Source: Rhynchopus sp. YZ270_cl-10 (lineage: Eukaryota > Euglenozoa > Diplonemea > Diplonemida > Diplonemidae). Taken from it: DNA of 64,000 nt. Below the pieces are notes generated by a model that did not search any database, was not told the DNA's origin, and saw only the letters and a program-made list of their open reading frames with translations. The translations under genes and the position numbers were made by a program. Below, in pieces: positions 33,160-44,338 of the stretch. Location: NCBI GenBank assembly GCA_964035575.1, contig OZ037896.1:992001-1056000 (forward strand), written 5' to 3'. Numbering within the stretch: the stretch's first letter is position 1; every line of letters begins with the position of its first letter.

Positions 33160-35800
33160 TTTTGTTTTCGTAACGCCAAACTCTTTAACCTTTTGTTTGT
33201 TTGCTTGAGCTTACCGAATCGCTCAACTGCGATGGGAAGAATCGTGCGTGTTTTGATCTCGTCACTGGAATTCTTTCAGATGGAATTCGAGATCTGAACC
33301 GCTACGATAATTTGAGAAATCCAGAAAGCTTCAGAGATAATGAAATCCCCAGGGTGGGCGCGAAAAACGTAATTCAAATAAGACTTGACTTGAAATACAA
33401 CAGACCACTCGTGAACAGTGAACCATGGTATGTGACCGGCTGTACCGGGGGGTGGACTCCAACCATGCAGTCCTACAATCCATTTCGTGGTTTACATCTG
33501 ATATGTACTACACCGGCTTCCACTCATCAGCCAGATGAACGTATAAAATGACGAAGCCGGTAAGCCACGAAACGAGGCATCTAGCATCCTGACATATTGA
33601 ATGCCTCGACGGCCCTAATCCGAGCGCAGTCGGGGGGGGGCATCCGTGGGAATGTCTTGCAGAGGTCACTTCACTGCTCCGGAGCAGGAAGACGTCTGCC
33701 AGTGCATAGCGGAACACGGAGTCGTGAAGAGATGGATTTCGATCTCTCCGTAAAGAAAAATCTTGTGTCACGCACAGCAGAAAAGAAACGGAGCCCGACG
33801 GAGTTCTAGCGGCGAACGCAGCTCTCATTTAAGCGACCACGCGACCGAGGGGAATGCTGAAGAGCGGGGCCTTCTACCCAGAGAAAGCACTCTACAGCTA
33901 GCCTCTGGCCGGCCTGCATTAGGACACTCTTACCTTTCCGGTTGATCTTAACCGCAGGGATTATGATGACAACCTCTTAGAAGAAACCTCATCACTCCCT
34001 CTTGTCCGTGCAGACTGGATTCGCTCACACCCCATAGCTTCGGGTCTGCGGGTCCTTCTAAACAACGCAGTATTCCTCCTTTGGGTCTTTCTCGCAAAGC
34101 ATTGGAATGAGCCGCAATGGAATGCACCGTATGGGTTACTACCGGTTGGAGTGTTTTAGCTAAGGCCACTGAACTCTGGAGTATAAAGGAGCTATGAAGA
34201 ACTGCGGTCATGGCAAACTTAGTCAGGGTCGCGGTCCTGTATAAAGGGGTTCTTGCCTGCCGGCATCAGCGGAACCACAAGCACAGTAGGAATGACGTGC
34301 CTCTCAAGACGTGATGTAGAAAGAAAGTGGTTCGTTTTCTTAGAGACCTTACCAAAGGCAAGTAAACACGACGCACGCGACAGCAACATAGACCTTTGCC
34401 CATCTGCGCCTTCTTTCCAACGAAGCCGCCTTCGCCATACTGCTAAGCTACTCAAGAACAAGAACGCAGTGCTCAGACGATACCTATCCAAACCCTCTGG
34501 CGATACCTTGCCTCTGCACTTCGTAGGTGTGGTCGGTCAGCAACTAGCAGTCACGCATCTCGGGGAGGAGTGCAAGCCGACCGTCAGTGATCAGCCAGTG
34601 CACATAGCCTCGAAGTAGCGCATCACCTCCAGGTAGATCGTGGTAAGGACCGCCTGCTCCTGTGGCGGCAGTGATGTGGACTGCGCAAAACCCGACTGCC
34701 ACACATTCACGAGCTGTGGAAGAAGAGGTGTCGGCATCTTATCCGTGCACCCTAGATGAACGCGCCACCCTACAGCAGGGACGAATGTGAAGCTGCGGCC
34801 AGAAAGTTGTGTGACGTTGACAGAGAAGACATGGAGAAGCGCTGCAACAGGGCACAGGCGGCGTGCATGACTGAGGCGCCCTGAGAGAAGGATTGATATT
34901 GCAAGCCTTTGAACGGATGGCAAATGTTCTCTTCTTACACACACAGCACGAACAACACCGCAGCAGCAGCAGCAGCAGCAATCCTACAGCGACAGGTAGA
35001 ATCTTGCACCCAGGGATCAGCCTCATCACGAGACGTCCATAGCTAGGCTGCGTCGTTTGGGTAGGCACATGGAGAAGGAGGGCTTTCGCAGGTTGGTACA
35101 TGGTCCAGCTAAACACCCGCACAGCGTCCAAACTCAGCGAAGACTGCGGCGTATACCGTCAGCTCCTGCGCTGACGACCAGCCGTACACGAGGATGGACA
35201 GCGTGGTGTTCATCATCACTATGAATACGCCCAGTGCAAACGACCTCTACGGCGCCGAGCGGGGGTCTCCGTCCCGACTGACTGGCACCCGTCCCGCAGG
35301 TCATCTTAAGCAGTGTAGGCCAGGTGCGAGGATGGAAGCCAGCGTTGCCGTCAAGGTATATAACGAGCGTTTACCACCCACAAGATCTCTATGAAGTGCA
35401 GGAGGAAGCGGTGTGGTGCATGGAGGGCAGATGAAGAGAGGGCAGATATAACGACTTAGTCAGGGAGGGTGTGCCCAGCAACTAAGGGAATAACGACGGT
35501 GTCCGTCATTCCCAAGACAGTGTCGCAGGCCGAAGCTACAAGGCCTTGGTGTCATTGCGTGACTGCCCCACGAGGGCTGCAAGGATAAACGTGAACCACG
35601 ATACCGTAGAGAGTTACTCAGGAGTGGGTGGGAGGGAGAAATTTTAATGTCATGGTCACGTTTGCATAACATCAGAAATCATATCGCATGATTTTGGATT
35701 CGGTTGCAGAAATCATCTCTCATGATTTCTGAATCGGTTGCAGAGTTGGCTAGCCGAAAACAAAAAGGCTGATATTTGGTTGCACAAAATATAATCCTTC
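33160..35800. mobile_element. unclassified interspersed element E, copy 1
   Basis: Defined by comparison with 48,254-49,924: the two share a left end (TTTTGTTTTCGTAACGCC), a right end (CACAAAATATAATCCTTC) and most of the interior, at perhaps 80-85% identity by eye. Unlike the surrounding spacer, it lacks long A/T runs. The right part holds an inverted, subterminal match to the left end (TTTTTGTTTTCG, CCAACTC). Minus-strand translations of the two copies agree in short blocks such as YALADVFLL / YVLSDVFLL and IYLEVMRYFEAMCT / IYQEVMRCFEAMCT, so it probably once coded for protein on that strand; no intact gene remains. The family is unknown. An S4 repeat is inserted at 33,384-33,505. Confidence 0.65.
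33384..33505 (+). repeat. S4 repeat inserted in element E copy 1
   Basis: The related element at 48,254 has sequence matching both sides of this position but no S4, giving an occupied/empty pair. This is the best evidence here that S4 moves as a unit. Confidence 0.75.
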
Positions 35801-38800
35801 TTTTGTTTTCGTAACGCCAAACTCTTTAACCTTTTGTTTGTTTGCTTGAGCTTACCGAATCGCTCAACTGCGATGGGAAGAATCGTGCGTGTTTTGATCT
35901 CGTCACTGGAATTCTTTCAGATGGAATTCGAGATCTGAACCGCTACGATAATTTGAGAAATCCAGAAAGCTTCAGAGATAATGAAATCCCCAACGCAGAT
36001 CTCTGGCTTTCATATCCCAACGCAGGTGAGGAGTTCAAAAGAAGAAGGACGAGAACGACGGAACCATGATGTCAGGGAGAGCTCTGCGCGGCAAGGGTTC
36101 GTGTCATACTTAACGTTGAAGTCTAGCGTATCGCACACAAGCTCATGCAGCTGTACTACGCGTGGTACTACGCGTCGAGCCACACCCAATATCACACGTA
36201 CAGCCAGCCACCACCGCCGACGCCCACATTGATAGTCGTCGTTGAACACACCACCAGCTTCCCAGACCTGCCACTTGGCACGCAGAAGGCATTCGGCACA
36301 GAAGGATTCTCGCCCAGCATCAGAGTCATGGAGTGCCCTCCACCGGCTCACAAGCGACCACAGCCACATCACCGTTGTAGGCCCGGAAAGTGCGGAAGTC
36401 CAAGCGGTGCACCACAGTCCCAAACACAGACACGACATCGGTACACAGTCTCAGCTTAGTGTCGTTAAACATGCCAGAGTAATTCGATGTTCAGACATTG
36501 TGACACAGAGGTACCCACCACATCGGCCAGAACAGCACGCGTCGCTGCCAAGGTCCGTGCTGCCTCCATCCGTAGTCAGGATCGCTCTGGCGGGTCGTCT
36601 GGAGGATGATATGAAACAGCCACGGCCTGGAGTGTCGTGTGTCCACCTTGCAAGGTGGCTGGTCACGCGCCAGTCGATGTTCCATACACCACTCTAGGCT
36701 GACGCAGTCACTGGCGGCGGAGCGACATAACCCAGCGGCACTGCAGGACGTGCACGCCTACGGCATCGTCCTGGTGCTCGTCGCACGAGGTACAGAGAAG
36801 ATGAAGTCGTACATGGGGAAGTAGCACTCGGTCGCAGATGCAGTCTTGCTGGTCCCAGGGGCGGACGCCGTGCCCACATTATCACGCAGCCTGGGTCGCG
36901 GGCGGTGGCGCATAAGGTCGACGCTGCAGGGACCCCACCACGTCCGTGGGTACGAAGATGGTCCGCGAGAGCGGGACGACAAACACAATCACACTTGAAA
37001 AAGAGTAACGCCGGACATCGCAGGAGGAGAAAGACTGAACCGACAACGTTGCGAGACCCGCAAACCCGCAAAGCCTCTATTCATACATCAGGCATGTAGG
37101 TATAGAAGTCATGTATACCCTGATGGACAGGCAGGTATTGCGCAAGGGGGGCCTTGCAAAATTGAATGTGCTGTTGGAGAACTTTTCGAGACACTGCAGC
37201 ACTGTGTGGATTAGATTGAGGTTGCTGCTGGGTTCTTGTACTCGGCGCAACAGTTTTCTCATGACAGCCAGTGACAGAATAACAGGAACGTCCGTCCATG
37301 CATCTCAGAGAAATCAAAACTGTACAAAAGGGGGCGCTCCACACCAGGAGTGTTTTCGACAGCTCCAAGAAGGAAGAGTACCTTGTTACAAACAACCAAG
37401 ACAACCTCGCACAGGTCAGAGTTCCTATCACACGCAGGCAGCCATGCGAATAGATTCACTCTAATTTGATACTCAATACCACCCAGCACACTCCCGGGTC
37501 GGTCAGAGCTCTACTCACACGCAGACATTGAAAACCGAGAGGAGGAGTCTGCAGACACCACACACAAGCTGTTCACAAACCAATCCAACAGCACTGCATG
37601 ACTGTGATAAACGTGACGTGAAATACAAAGCCCTCCCGTGGCAGTGTACCACTACAGATCATAAGAGGAACGCACTCCTCACGTACATATCCACCTTCGA
37701 CACAAGATAACACATCACACACATACCACAGACCCGACAGACGCAACAGAGACTGGAGAGAAAGAGGCGAACAAGATGAGACATGAAAGGAAGGGGAACG
37801 AAGAAGAGGAAGGACGCTACCTTAAACCAAGCAGATAGGAAGCTAGCACCACATCACTGAGACACGAGTTAGTCGGATGAGCCAGGACTCTCACGCTTGG
37901 TCAGCATCAACAGTAAGTAACAGTACTAGCGTCTGAGGGAAAGACTCAAGACACACTACCACGAACCACTGAGACAGATCAGTCTGAGTTAGAGAACGGC
38001 TTGCAAGGCAAACCCAGCCTCACGTGCAAAGTCGCCTTTAAGCTCAGCGAAAGGTACAACTTCACACAGACAGACAGACCATTGTGTGGAGGTGACTGAT
38101 TCCCAAACCAGCCATGCAGCAGTGCACAGCTAAGGGTGCTCTAGTAAACACAGGGAGTTAGACCACTGTGAGGAAAACCTGAAGACACGATCTTATAAAC
38201 CACTGAAACAGCACTGATTGATAAAGAGAAAATATTGAAAAGGCAAAAGCCAGACTCTCGTGCCTAGACACCTTCAAAAAATTAAGCGAGAGCTCCCAAA
38301 CAGACACCTGAGGAAAAATCGAGGTCACACTATCACACACCACTGCAACAGCACAGTATGAGATTAGAGAAAAGATTGTAAGATAGAGCCAAGCCTCTCG
38401 TGCTTAGTCATCCTTAAAATGAGAATTCACACAGCTAGACGTACCTCCCAAGGCGTCCACCCAGGCAGAAAACGCACAAACAACAATAAAAGCTTATATC
38501 ATGCTGCCGGAGCACACTGAGTTCCACACCTGCGACATGGGTGGCACTATGCTGCCTGACTGCTCCCTTGGCACACCACTTCAGTACTGCAACACCCAGA
38601 CAGTCATGCGAACAGAGAGGAAGTGTCTGAAAACCCAGGCAGACCTAGTGCAAGAGTGGTTAGTTATAGCAGTAGCAGTAGCAGTAGTCATCCAGTGATC
38701 TAAACCAGATGCTCACTCAGGCAGACCTCGTGCAAGAGTGGTTATTTGTAGCAGTAGCGGTAGCAGTAGTCATCCAGTGATCTAAACCAGATGCTCACTC

Positions 38801-39508
38801 AGGCAGACCTAGTGCAAGAGTGGTTATTTGTAGCAGTAGAAGAATGGGTCAGAGTACTTGTGTATATAGCCATACGTATAAACAATTCAAGATCTAAAAG
38901 TGAAGTTAATGATGCAGACACCTCCCGCTGACCCACGTACGATGCCAGCACGATGAAAGCACAAGTACCTATCTAAAGATGAACCCAAGCCTCGTGGGCT
39001 TATTCAGCCACACAAAAGAGTGCACGCGGATAACACAAAACAGACGGACGAAACAGACACCAGCGGGAACAGGACGAACAGGACGGGGCGAGGGAAGCCC
39101 AACCGGGAAACAAGAGGGGAGGCTTTCTTTTTCTCTGAGGGAGATGGGAGGGGAGAGGGGGGGGTTGGCTAGTCTCTACCACCTAGGGCAAAACCGTATG
39201 GACACAATAAGTAGAATCAGAGTTCAAGAAGCGAGCTACCGTCAAGTCGTAGCATCGTTAAGAGATCAAGTGAACAGAGATTCTTTAGTGTCACGTTCGC
39301 GATTTATACAACCTTGAAAACCATACCGATGATTTCCTAATTGTAGAAATTTTAATGTCATGGTCACGTTTGCATAACATCAGAAATCATATCGCATGAT
39401 TTTGGATTCGGTTGCAGAAATCATCTCTCATGATTTCTGAATCGGTTGCAGAGTTGGCTAGCCGAAAACAAAAAGGCTGATATTTGGTTGCACAAAATAT
39501 AATCCTTC
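35801..39508. mobile_element. unclassified interspersed element E, copy 2
   Basis: Starts with the same ~190 bp left end as copy 1 and ends with the same ~165 bp right end. It abuts copy 1 directly: the last TTTT of one is the first of the next. The interior is different from copies 1 and 3 and holds S2, S4 and S5 fragments (37,617; 38,381; 38,898; 38,974) and a minisatellite. Minus-strand frames of up to 142 codons near 36,010-36,690 match nothing I know. It is broken with no intact gene; it is possibly a composite that captured other DNA between E ends. Confidence 0.6.
38636..38850. repeat. 82-bp minisatellite
   Basis: About 2.6 copies of an 82-bp unit that includes CAGGCAGACCTAGTGCAAGA, AGCAGTAGCAGTAGTCATCC and CTAAACCAGATGCTCACT. 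Copies start at 38,636, 38,718 and 38,800. Confidence 0.75.
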
Positions 39509-39796
39509 TTTTTTTTTTGAAAATCCTTTGTCTCGGATCCGCAAAAAAAAAAAAGAAAAATTCTGTGGGTTCGGGGAAAACGGGAGAAAAGGATGAGGAT
39601 TCACTTTTTTTTCTGACTTAGATATTTTTTTTTGTCCTTTTTTTTTTTTTTGTAGGGAGGAGAGGAAGGGGAAGGCAATGAGGTACATGGCGAATGTATT
39701 GGACCATCAACATTAGCCGTCCATCCACCTTAACACCGATGATGTGTTTCCACTATTCGAAACAACTGTATTTTTTTACAAATACATGGATTACAA

Positions 39797-40135
39797 AAGA
39801 TCTTAATTAAGATATGAGCGAAAAACACCGTTTTTTTAAGATCTTAGTGTTTTCTTAAAATTAAGTAAGATCTTAGTGTTTTGTGTTGAATATCTTAGTT
39901 TTTTTTTGTTAAGATCTTAGTTTCCACCAAAAAAAACTAAGATCTTAAAAACAAAACTAAGATCTTAAAAATAAAGTGGCTACGATCTTAGAAAAAAAAA
40001 CTAAGATCTTAGAAAAAAAACTAAGATCTTAGTTTTTTGGTGTTTTTTTCCACTAAGATCTTAGTGGAAAAAAAAAACTAAGAAGATATCAAAACCCCGC
40101 TCAAAAAAAATTTCCCCTTACTAAGATCTTTTGTT
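39797..40135. repeat. array of TAAGATCTTA palindromes
   Basis: More than twelve copies of AAGATCTTA or CTAAGATCTTAG are spaced by A or T runs, in both polarities. The array can fold on itself at many points. It resembles a subterminal zone such as that of the 4,751-6,355 element, but no ends were found around it. Confidence 0.65.
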
Positions 40136-40334
40136 TTCCATGCAAATAGGGAGGAAAGGTTTAGATGAGAACAAAAAAGGGAAACTGGGTAATGTTTTTT
40201 TTATTGTGTGATGAGCGTTGTGTGTTTCTCTGTAGATCTGTGCGTAAGCATGATCGAAAAAAAGAGGGAAAAAAAGAATAGTTTATAAGATGAACCTAAG
40301 CCTCTAGCACTGACTCACCTTGCTCGAAAAAAAG

Positions 40335-40455
40335 GTAGAGTTGAAATACAACTCTCGTGAACAGTGCATCTTGGTATGTGGGAGAGGCTGTACCGGGGGG
40401 TGTACCTTCAACCGTGCAAGTCTTACATCCATTTCGTGATTCGCATCTGATATGA
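40335..40455 (+). repeat. S4 SINE-like repeat
   Basis: A copy with GGGGGGTGTACCTTCAACC in the middle, 15 bp after an S2 hairpin. Confidence 0.7.
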
Positions 40456-40881
40456 AAAAAAAGAAACTATTCCGGAGGTAAAATGGGTTCACCGATAAAC
40501 AGAAGAGAAGAGAGAGAAACTGATGGTAAACTTTAAAAAAAAAAAACACACACCCACAAAAAGCTGTTACATGCGCGGTAAAATAGGGTAACCTAATTAC
40601 CACCATTTTTTTTTCTCTATTATTTTGATTTCTTTCCTTCTCCCACAATACCCAGAGAACTGAGATTGCAAGACAAAAAAAAAATAAGCAAAAAGGAAAC
40701 ACTCAAACATCTACGTCATATAGGGGAAACGGGGTGAACTCCGTGAAACCAGCATACAAGCTCGCACAAGGAAGTTGGGAGAGAAAAAAAAACAAAAATT
40801 TAGATGATCCTACCGCCTCTCATTACTTCACCTTGCAAAGTTAAAACCCCCATCCCCCGCCCCTCCTTTCTCTTCACGACG

Positions 40882-41003
40882 GGACCCAATGATAAGTGGC
40901 AAGTAAATGACCTAAAGTCACTTGTCATGACGAGTGGCTTATTTGTCATTTCGCTTGTCATGAATCACTTGTCATTTCCACTTGTCGCTTGTCACTGGGT
41001 CAC
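40882..41003. repeat. foldback with ACTTGTCA units
   Basis: The ends GACCCAATGATAAG and CTTGTCACTGGGTC are inverted. Between them lie about seven CACTTGTCAT-like units in both directions, like the inside of the CGACGGTGAAGT foldbacks. It ends about 65 bp after the polycystin gene's stop on the minus map. Confidence 0.6.
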
Positions 41004-41068
41004 TTTTTTTTCTCCAAAAACCCCTTTGAAAATCCCCTCCCTTCCCCCCTCTTCCCCTTTAACCCCCT

Positions 41069-43852
41069 TTAGGTATCAGTCGTAGGCTCTGTGTCTCCAG
41101 GGGAGGATTTGATGGATGCTCTAGGGGAACGGGCTGGGGCGAAGGACGGGCGTCGTGGGCCTTCTTGGGTGGTGGGACGGGCGCCGCTTTGCTTGCGGCC
41201 GGCCATCTTCTCGCGGCTTCCTTTTGCAGGGCTGCGACCTTCACCAGCATTGCCTGTAACAGACCCTCTAGGGCCGTGCCCGCCAATGCTGAAATCCCGC
41301 CCAGCCCCGACCCCAGCTACCTGAGAGACACGCCGTCTATTTGCAATGCGTTCGTTGTTCACAGCTGCCGCCCCTTTCTCCTTCTCGTTTGCAAGAGTAT
41401 TGGATTTCTCAATGGCCGCAAGGACGAGCCCGATGTTCGCTCCCATAGCACTGATGTTGTCCTCCAAGAGCTTGACCCGGTTGGTGGCGGCCTGCTGATG
41501 GAAGGACATCATCGGGGCACCCATCTGCCGGTCGTAGCGTGATGACTTCTTGCGCACCATTTGGGCTTGCGAGCCGAAGACAGAGTTGCGTTGTTGTTGA
41601 CTCCCCAACTGCCTTTCGCTTGCAGAAAAGCAACGGGAGCTGGTTCGTTGTACAGAGTCCTCTCGTACAATATCAGCTGCCTGGTTCTGTGGCGTGCTAG
41701 GCGGAGAGTCTCCATCCTCCTCTTCAACCTGTGATTGTTTAAACTGTGTGACCGAAGTTTTCATCATCTGAAAATCCTCCAACGTCATTTCCCGATTCAC
41801 ACGACGGTCAAAAGCGGAAAGAACGAAGTTGAACATTTCATTGTCCTCCGGATTGTGCTCAACTTCGTTCTTAAAAATCGTAATGTCCCCTTGCTGATCG
41901 GATGTCAAATCCGGAATCTGCTCCAGACGTTCAATGAGAAGAAGCACATCGGTTAGCATAGATTCGTTGCCTACTAGACGGTCGAATTTTACTTTGATTC
42001 CGTTGTAGAAGAGTTTTAAGGAGCTGCTTAAAAACTCATCGTCCGGTCCGCTCTCGGTGATGGCTGTTGCGTAGGCACCTGAAACGATAGCGATGAACAT
42101 GTTTGACAGCACGAAAAGCACCAAAACGTTGTAAAAGGTGAAGAACAGCGGTGCCAGCACCCGGTTAGAATTCTCTAACGCGTAGTAGTTGAACTCACCT
42201 AGAAGCATTCGGAAGAGGCTCATGAGGGAGTCTGTAAACGACCGGTATTCCTCGACGTCTGAGCCAAAGCCAAGTTGAAATGCAAGTGCGAAACCAACAA
42301 AGATCACCGCAAAAATAACCAAAAAATAAAAAATCTCCTCCCGCGAGTTCGAAAGCGTCTTAATGAGGACCGACAGCTGCTGGAACTTTCCGAGATATTT
42401 GAATGTTTTGATAAAACAAAGAAGCGCGTTTACGGAGTTAAGATAGTTCGAAATGGAGAACTGCCCCGCAACCGGAACCAGAAGCATGAACCGCGAACCA
42501 GATTCAAAACGCAGATCAGCAAGATCGGAACGGAGCTGGAACCTTAACCCAAACACAATCACGAAGAAGATCAGGTTGATGACGTCAAGCCAATGCCATG
42601 GGTCCTGGAAGTATCCCCGCCAGCAGAGATGTTTCTTGGAGTTGTACTCTGTAAGGCACCGCCCACAGCGTTTGTCCTTAAACGGATTGAACTCATTGCG
42701 GCATTCAAGACAAATATAGCGCTTTTCTAGCCCACGACGCAAGATCTGCGCCTTCTTGCATTTGATACACTGTTCACGTGATATCTTCTTGTAGCGATAG
42801 AAATCGGTTACCTCATTGATCAAATAGCAGAACAAATACAATGCAAGCATAATCTCTAAGGCCAATGCCGCACGATCACCGTCAGTCTCCAGCTGCAAGG
42901 TAGGGGTCGGTTTGATGCTTGCCTTTGTTGTAACTGATCCTGTCGGCAGCCACTCCACAAGAAGCTGTGTCACTACAAGAAGCCGGGTGTTTGCGTTGTA
43001 CATCGTAAAGTCGATTGCGATGGCGCGGGTTTGCTGGTCCACGTAGCCCCCGGTTTTCATCTCTGCAAGCATTTGAAGTGCCGCCGCTTGAGACAGCGGG
43101 AGGTCCACAACATACCCAGAGGAGGGGTACGACTGCCCCGTCTTCCCTGTTGTCAGCGAGGAGCAGTGCCGGGAGACTGGAGAAAATTGGCACAACGTTC
43201 CGGTGGTATAGTGGCGGTACTTCGTTCTATTATGTGGTGGACCGTAGGCAGCAGTGGCCTCGGCGGCGGAAGAGTAAGGAGGATAACAGTCTTTCACAAA
43301 ATTTTTGAATTTGTCCGACACCCGGCAGTCCACATTCTTATCAACCCGGATCTGTCTTAGCCTTGTCGTTCCTACCAGACGGTTTTGCATTCCTGAAAAC
43401 CGCTTTTCATATGTAGTTTTCTCGTTCCCGTTGTACCAATGAGTGGAATAGACATTTGGCACAAAAACGCCTTCCATATAGGAATAGAATCCTTGAGTAT
43501 CTCCGACCGTAAAAAACCCGTTTTTGCCGCCATTGATTTTAACGGTGGAGCGGACGCTTTCGGAGCTCCAGAAAATCCATTGGCTACGAAGAGCGAAGGT
43601 GGTAAGGCAGAAGAGAACGATAAAGAGTAGGTAGGCCACCATCTCAATCAAAAAACTGCGCGCTTTGGCGGTCTTCTTAGCGCGTACCCTCTCCCATGGG
43701 GAGAACAGTATGTCCTCTACGTCAGACATTCCCGACACAACCGACGCTGCACGCTCCTCGTTGTCATCAATCTCATCTTTAAACTCCTCCTCAGTAAACG
43801 GCCTGTTCGCAAACCGGAAGGATACCTGATTCTTCGGGGGCTGCTCCCCCAT
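41069..43852 (-). CDS. polycystin (PKD2/TRPP)-like cation channel
   Basis: A 927-residue channel subunit. TM1 is about 66-88. The large extracytosolic loop carries the polycystin signature SYPSSGYVVDL (241-251) and TRAIAIDFTMYNAN...LLVEWLPTG (275-305). Further helices lie at about 331-350, 420-437, 455-480, 503-527 and 565-598, with pore-region SLMSLFRMLLGEFNYY at 542-557, close to PKD2's pore. Between S2 and S3 the family normally has a short linker; here it holds three CxxC pairs (Cys362/365, 381/384, 396/399) and Cys410, probably a zinc-binding module. The cytosolic C-terminus (600-927) is partly helical then disordered and basic. PKD2 channels act in cilia and the ER as tetramers. The ATG follows a textbook acceptor: CCCTCCCTCC..., then TTTACACAG, 6 bases upstream. 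Confidence 0.9.
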   Translation of the reverse strand: MGEQPPKNQVSFRFANRPFTEEEFKDEIDDNEERAASVVSGMSDVEDILFSPWERVRAKKTAKARSFLIEMVAYLLFIVLFCLTTFALRSQWIFWSSESVRSTVKINGGKNGFFTVGDTQGFYSYMEGVFVPNVYSTHWYNGNEKTTYEKRFSGMQNRLVGTTRLRQIRVDKNVDCRVSDKFKNFVKDCYPPYSSAAEATAAYGPPHNRTKYRHYTTGTLCQFSPVSRHCSSLTTGKTGQSYPSSGYVVDLPLSQAAALQMLAEMKTGGYVDQQTRAIAIDFTMYNANTRLLVVTQLLVEWLPTGSVTTKASIKPTPTLQLETDGDRAALALEIMLALYLFCYLINEVTDFYRYKKISREQCIKCKKAQILRRGLEKRYICLECRNEFNPFKDKRCGRCLTEYNSKKHLCWRGYFQDPWHWLDVINLIFFVIVFGLRFQLRSDLADLRFESGSRFMLLVPVAGQFSISNYLNSVNALLCFIKTFKYLGKFQQLSVLIKTLSNSREEIFYFLVIFAVIFVGFALAFQLGFGSDVEEYRSFTDSLMSLFRMLLGEFNYYALENSNRVLAPLFFTFYNVLVLFVLSNMFIAIVSGAYATAITESGPDDEFLSSSLKLFYNGIKVKFDRLVGNESMLTDVLLLIERLEQIPDLTSDQQGDITIFKNEVEHNPEDNEMFNFVLSAFDRRVNREMTLEDFQMMKTSVTQFKQSQVEEEDGDSPPSTPQNQAADIVREDSVQRTSSRCFSASERQLGSQQQRNSVFGSQAQMVRKKSSRYDRQMGAPMMSFHQQAATNRVKLLEDNISAMGANIGLVLAAIEKSNTLANEKEKGAAAVNNERIANRRRVSQVAGVGAGRDFSIGGHGPRGSVTGNAGEGRSPAKGSREKMAGRKQSGARPTTQEGPRRPSFAPARSPRASIKSSPGDTEPTTDT

Positions 43853-44338
43853 GGTGTACTGTGTAAATGGAGTGGGGAAGAGAGGGAGGGAGGGAGGGAG
43901 GGAGGGAGGGGGGAATGTGAAAAAAAAAACTTTGTGTAAGATGCTACCTGAAAAAAGAAGAAGGGTAGAGTGGAGAGGGGGTTCTGAGGGGTATTTTTTG
44001 AGATCGAAAAATAATGTTGTTTTTTGCTCTAGTTATAAGGTGAGGGGGGGGAATAAGGGAAGCATATTCCCCTATTGTTTTGTACTGAATCATCAGACAG
44101 TTTTTCCCCCCAGTTTTCAAGGTTAGAGATATGAACAGGACAGCACCCTTTTTTTAGCAAAAGGTCTGAGAAAAACACTAATGGGTTATCACCGTTCCCC
44201 CTCCCTTCTACCCCCCTTGGAAAGAGAAAGAGGGACCAGCTTTTATCCTTTTCTTTTTCGGTATCGATGTACCGAAAAAGAACACAAAAATTTGACCTTT
44301 GAAATACAATAGCTCTCTGAGAACAGCATAATATATTA
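43853..44338. other. spacer upstream of the polycystin gene
   Basis: Begins (on the sense side) with the GGGA tetranucleotide run at 43,877-43,912 that reads as a pyrimidine tract on the minus strand and serves as the splice acceptor tract. The rest is filler with an S4 fragment near 44,298. Confidence 0.65.

Larger units (their letters stand above)
39509..41068. other. gene-free spacer downstream of the polycystin gene
   Basis: Contains the AAGATCTT array, two S2 copies, one S4 copy, and a foldback at 40,882-41,003. No gene is visible. Confidence 0.65.

Noticed and set aside
33160-33360. Left end of element E as a structural RNA gene
   Set aside because: The composition is RNA-like and it is conserved in three copies, but the copies coincide with element ends; no known rRNA, snRNA or spliced-leader pattern was recognised.
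39797-40135. CRISPR-like array
   Set aside because: The repeats are 9-12 bp palindromes with A/T spacers of irregular length, in a eukaryotic spacer; no array architecture or cas genes.
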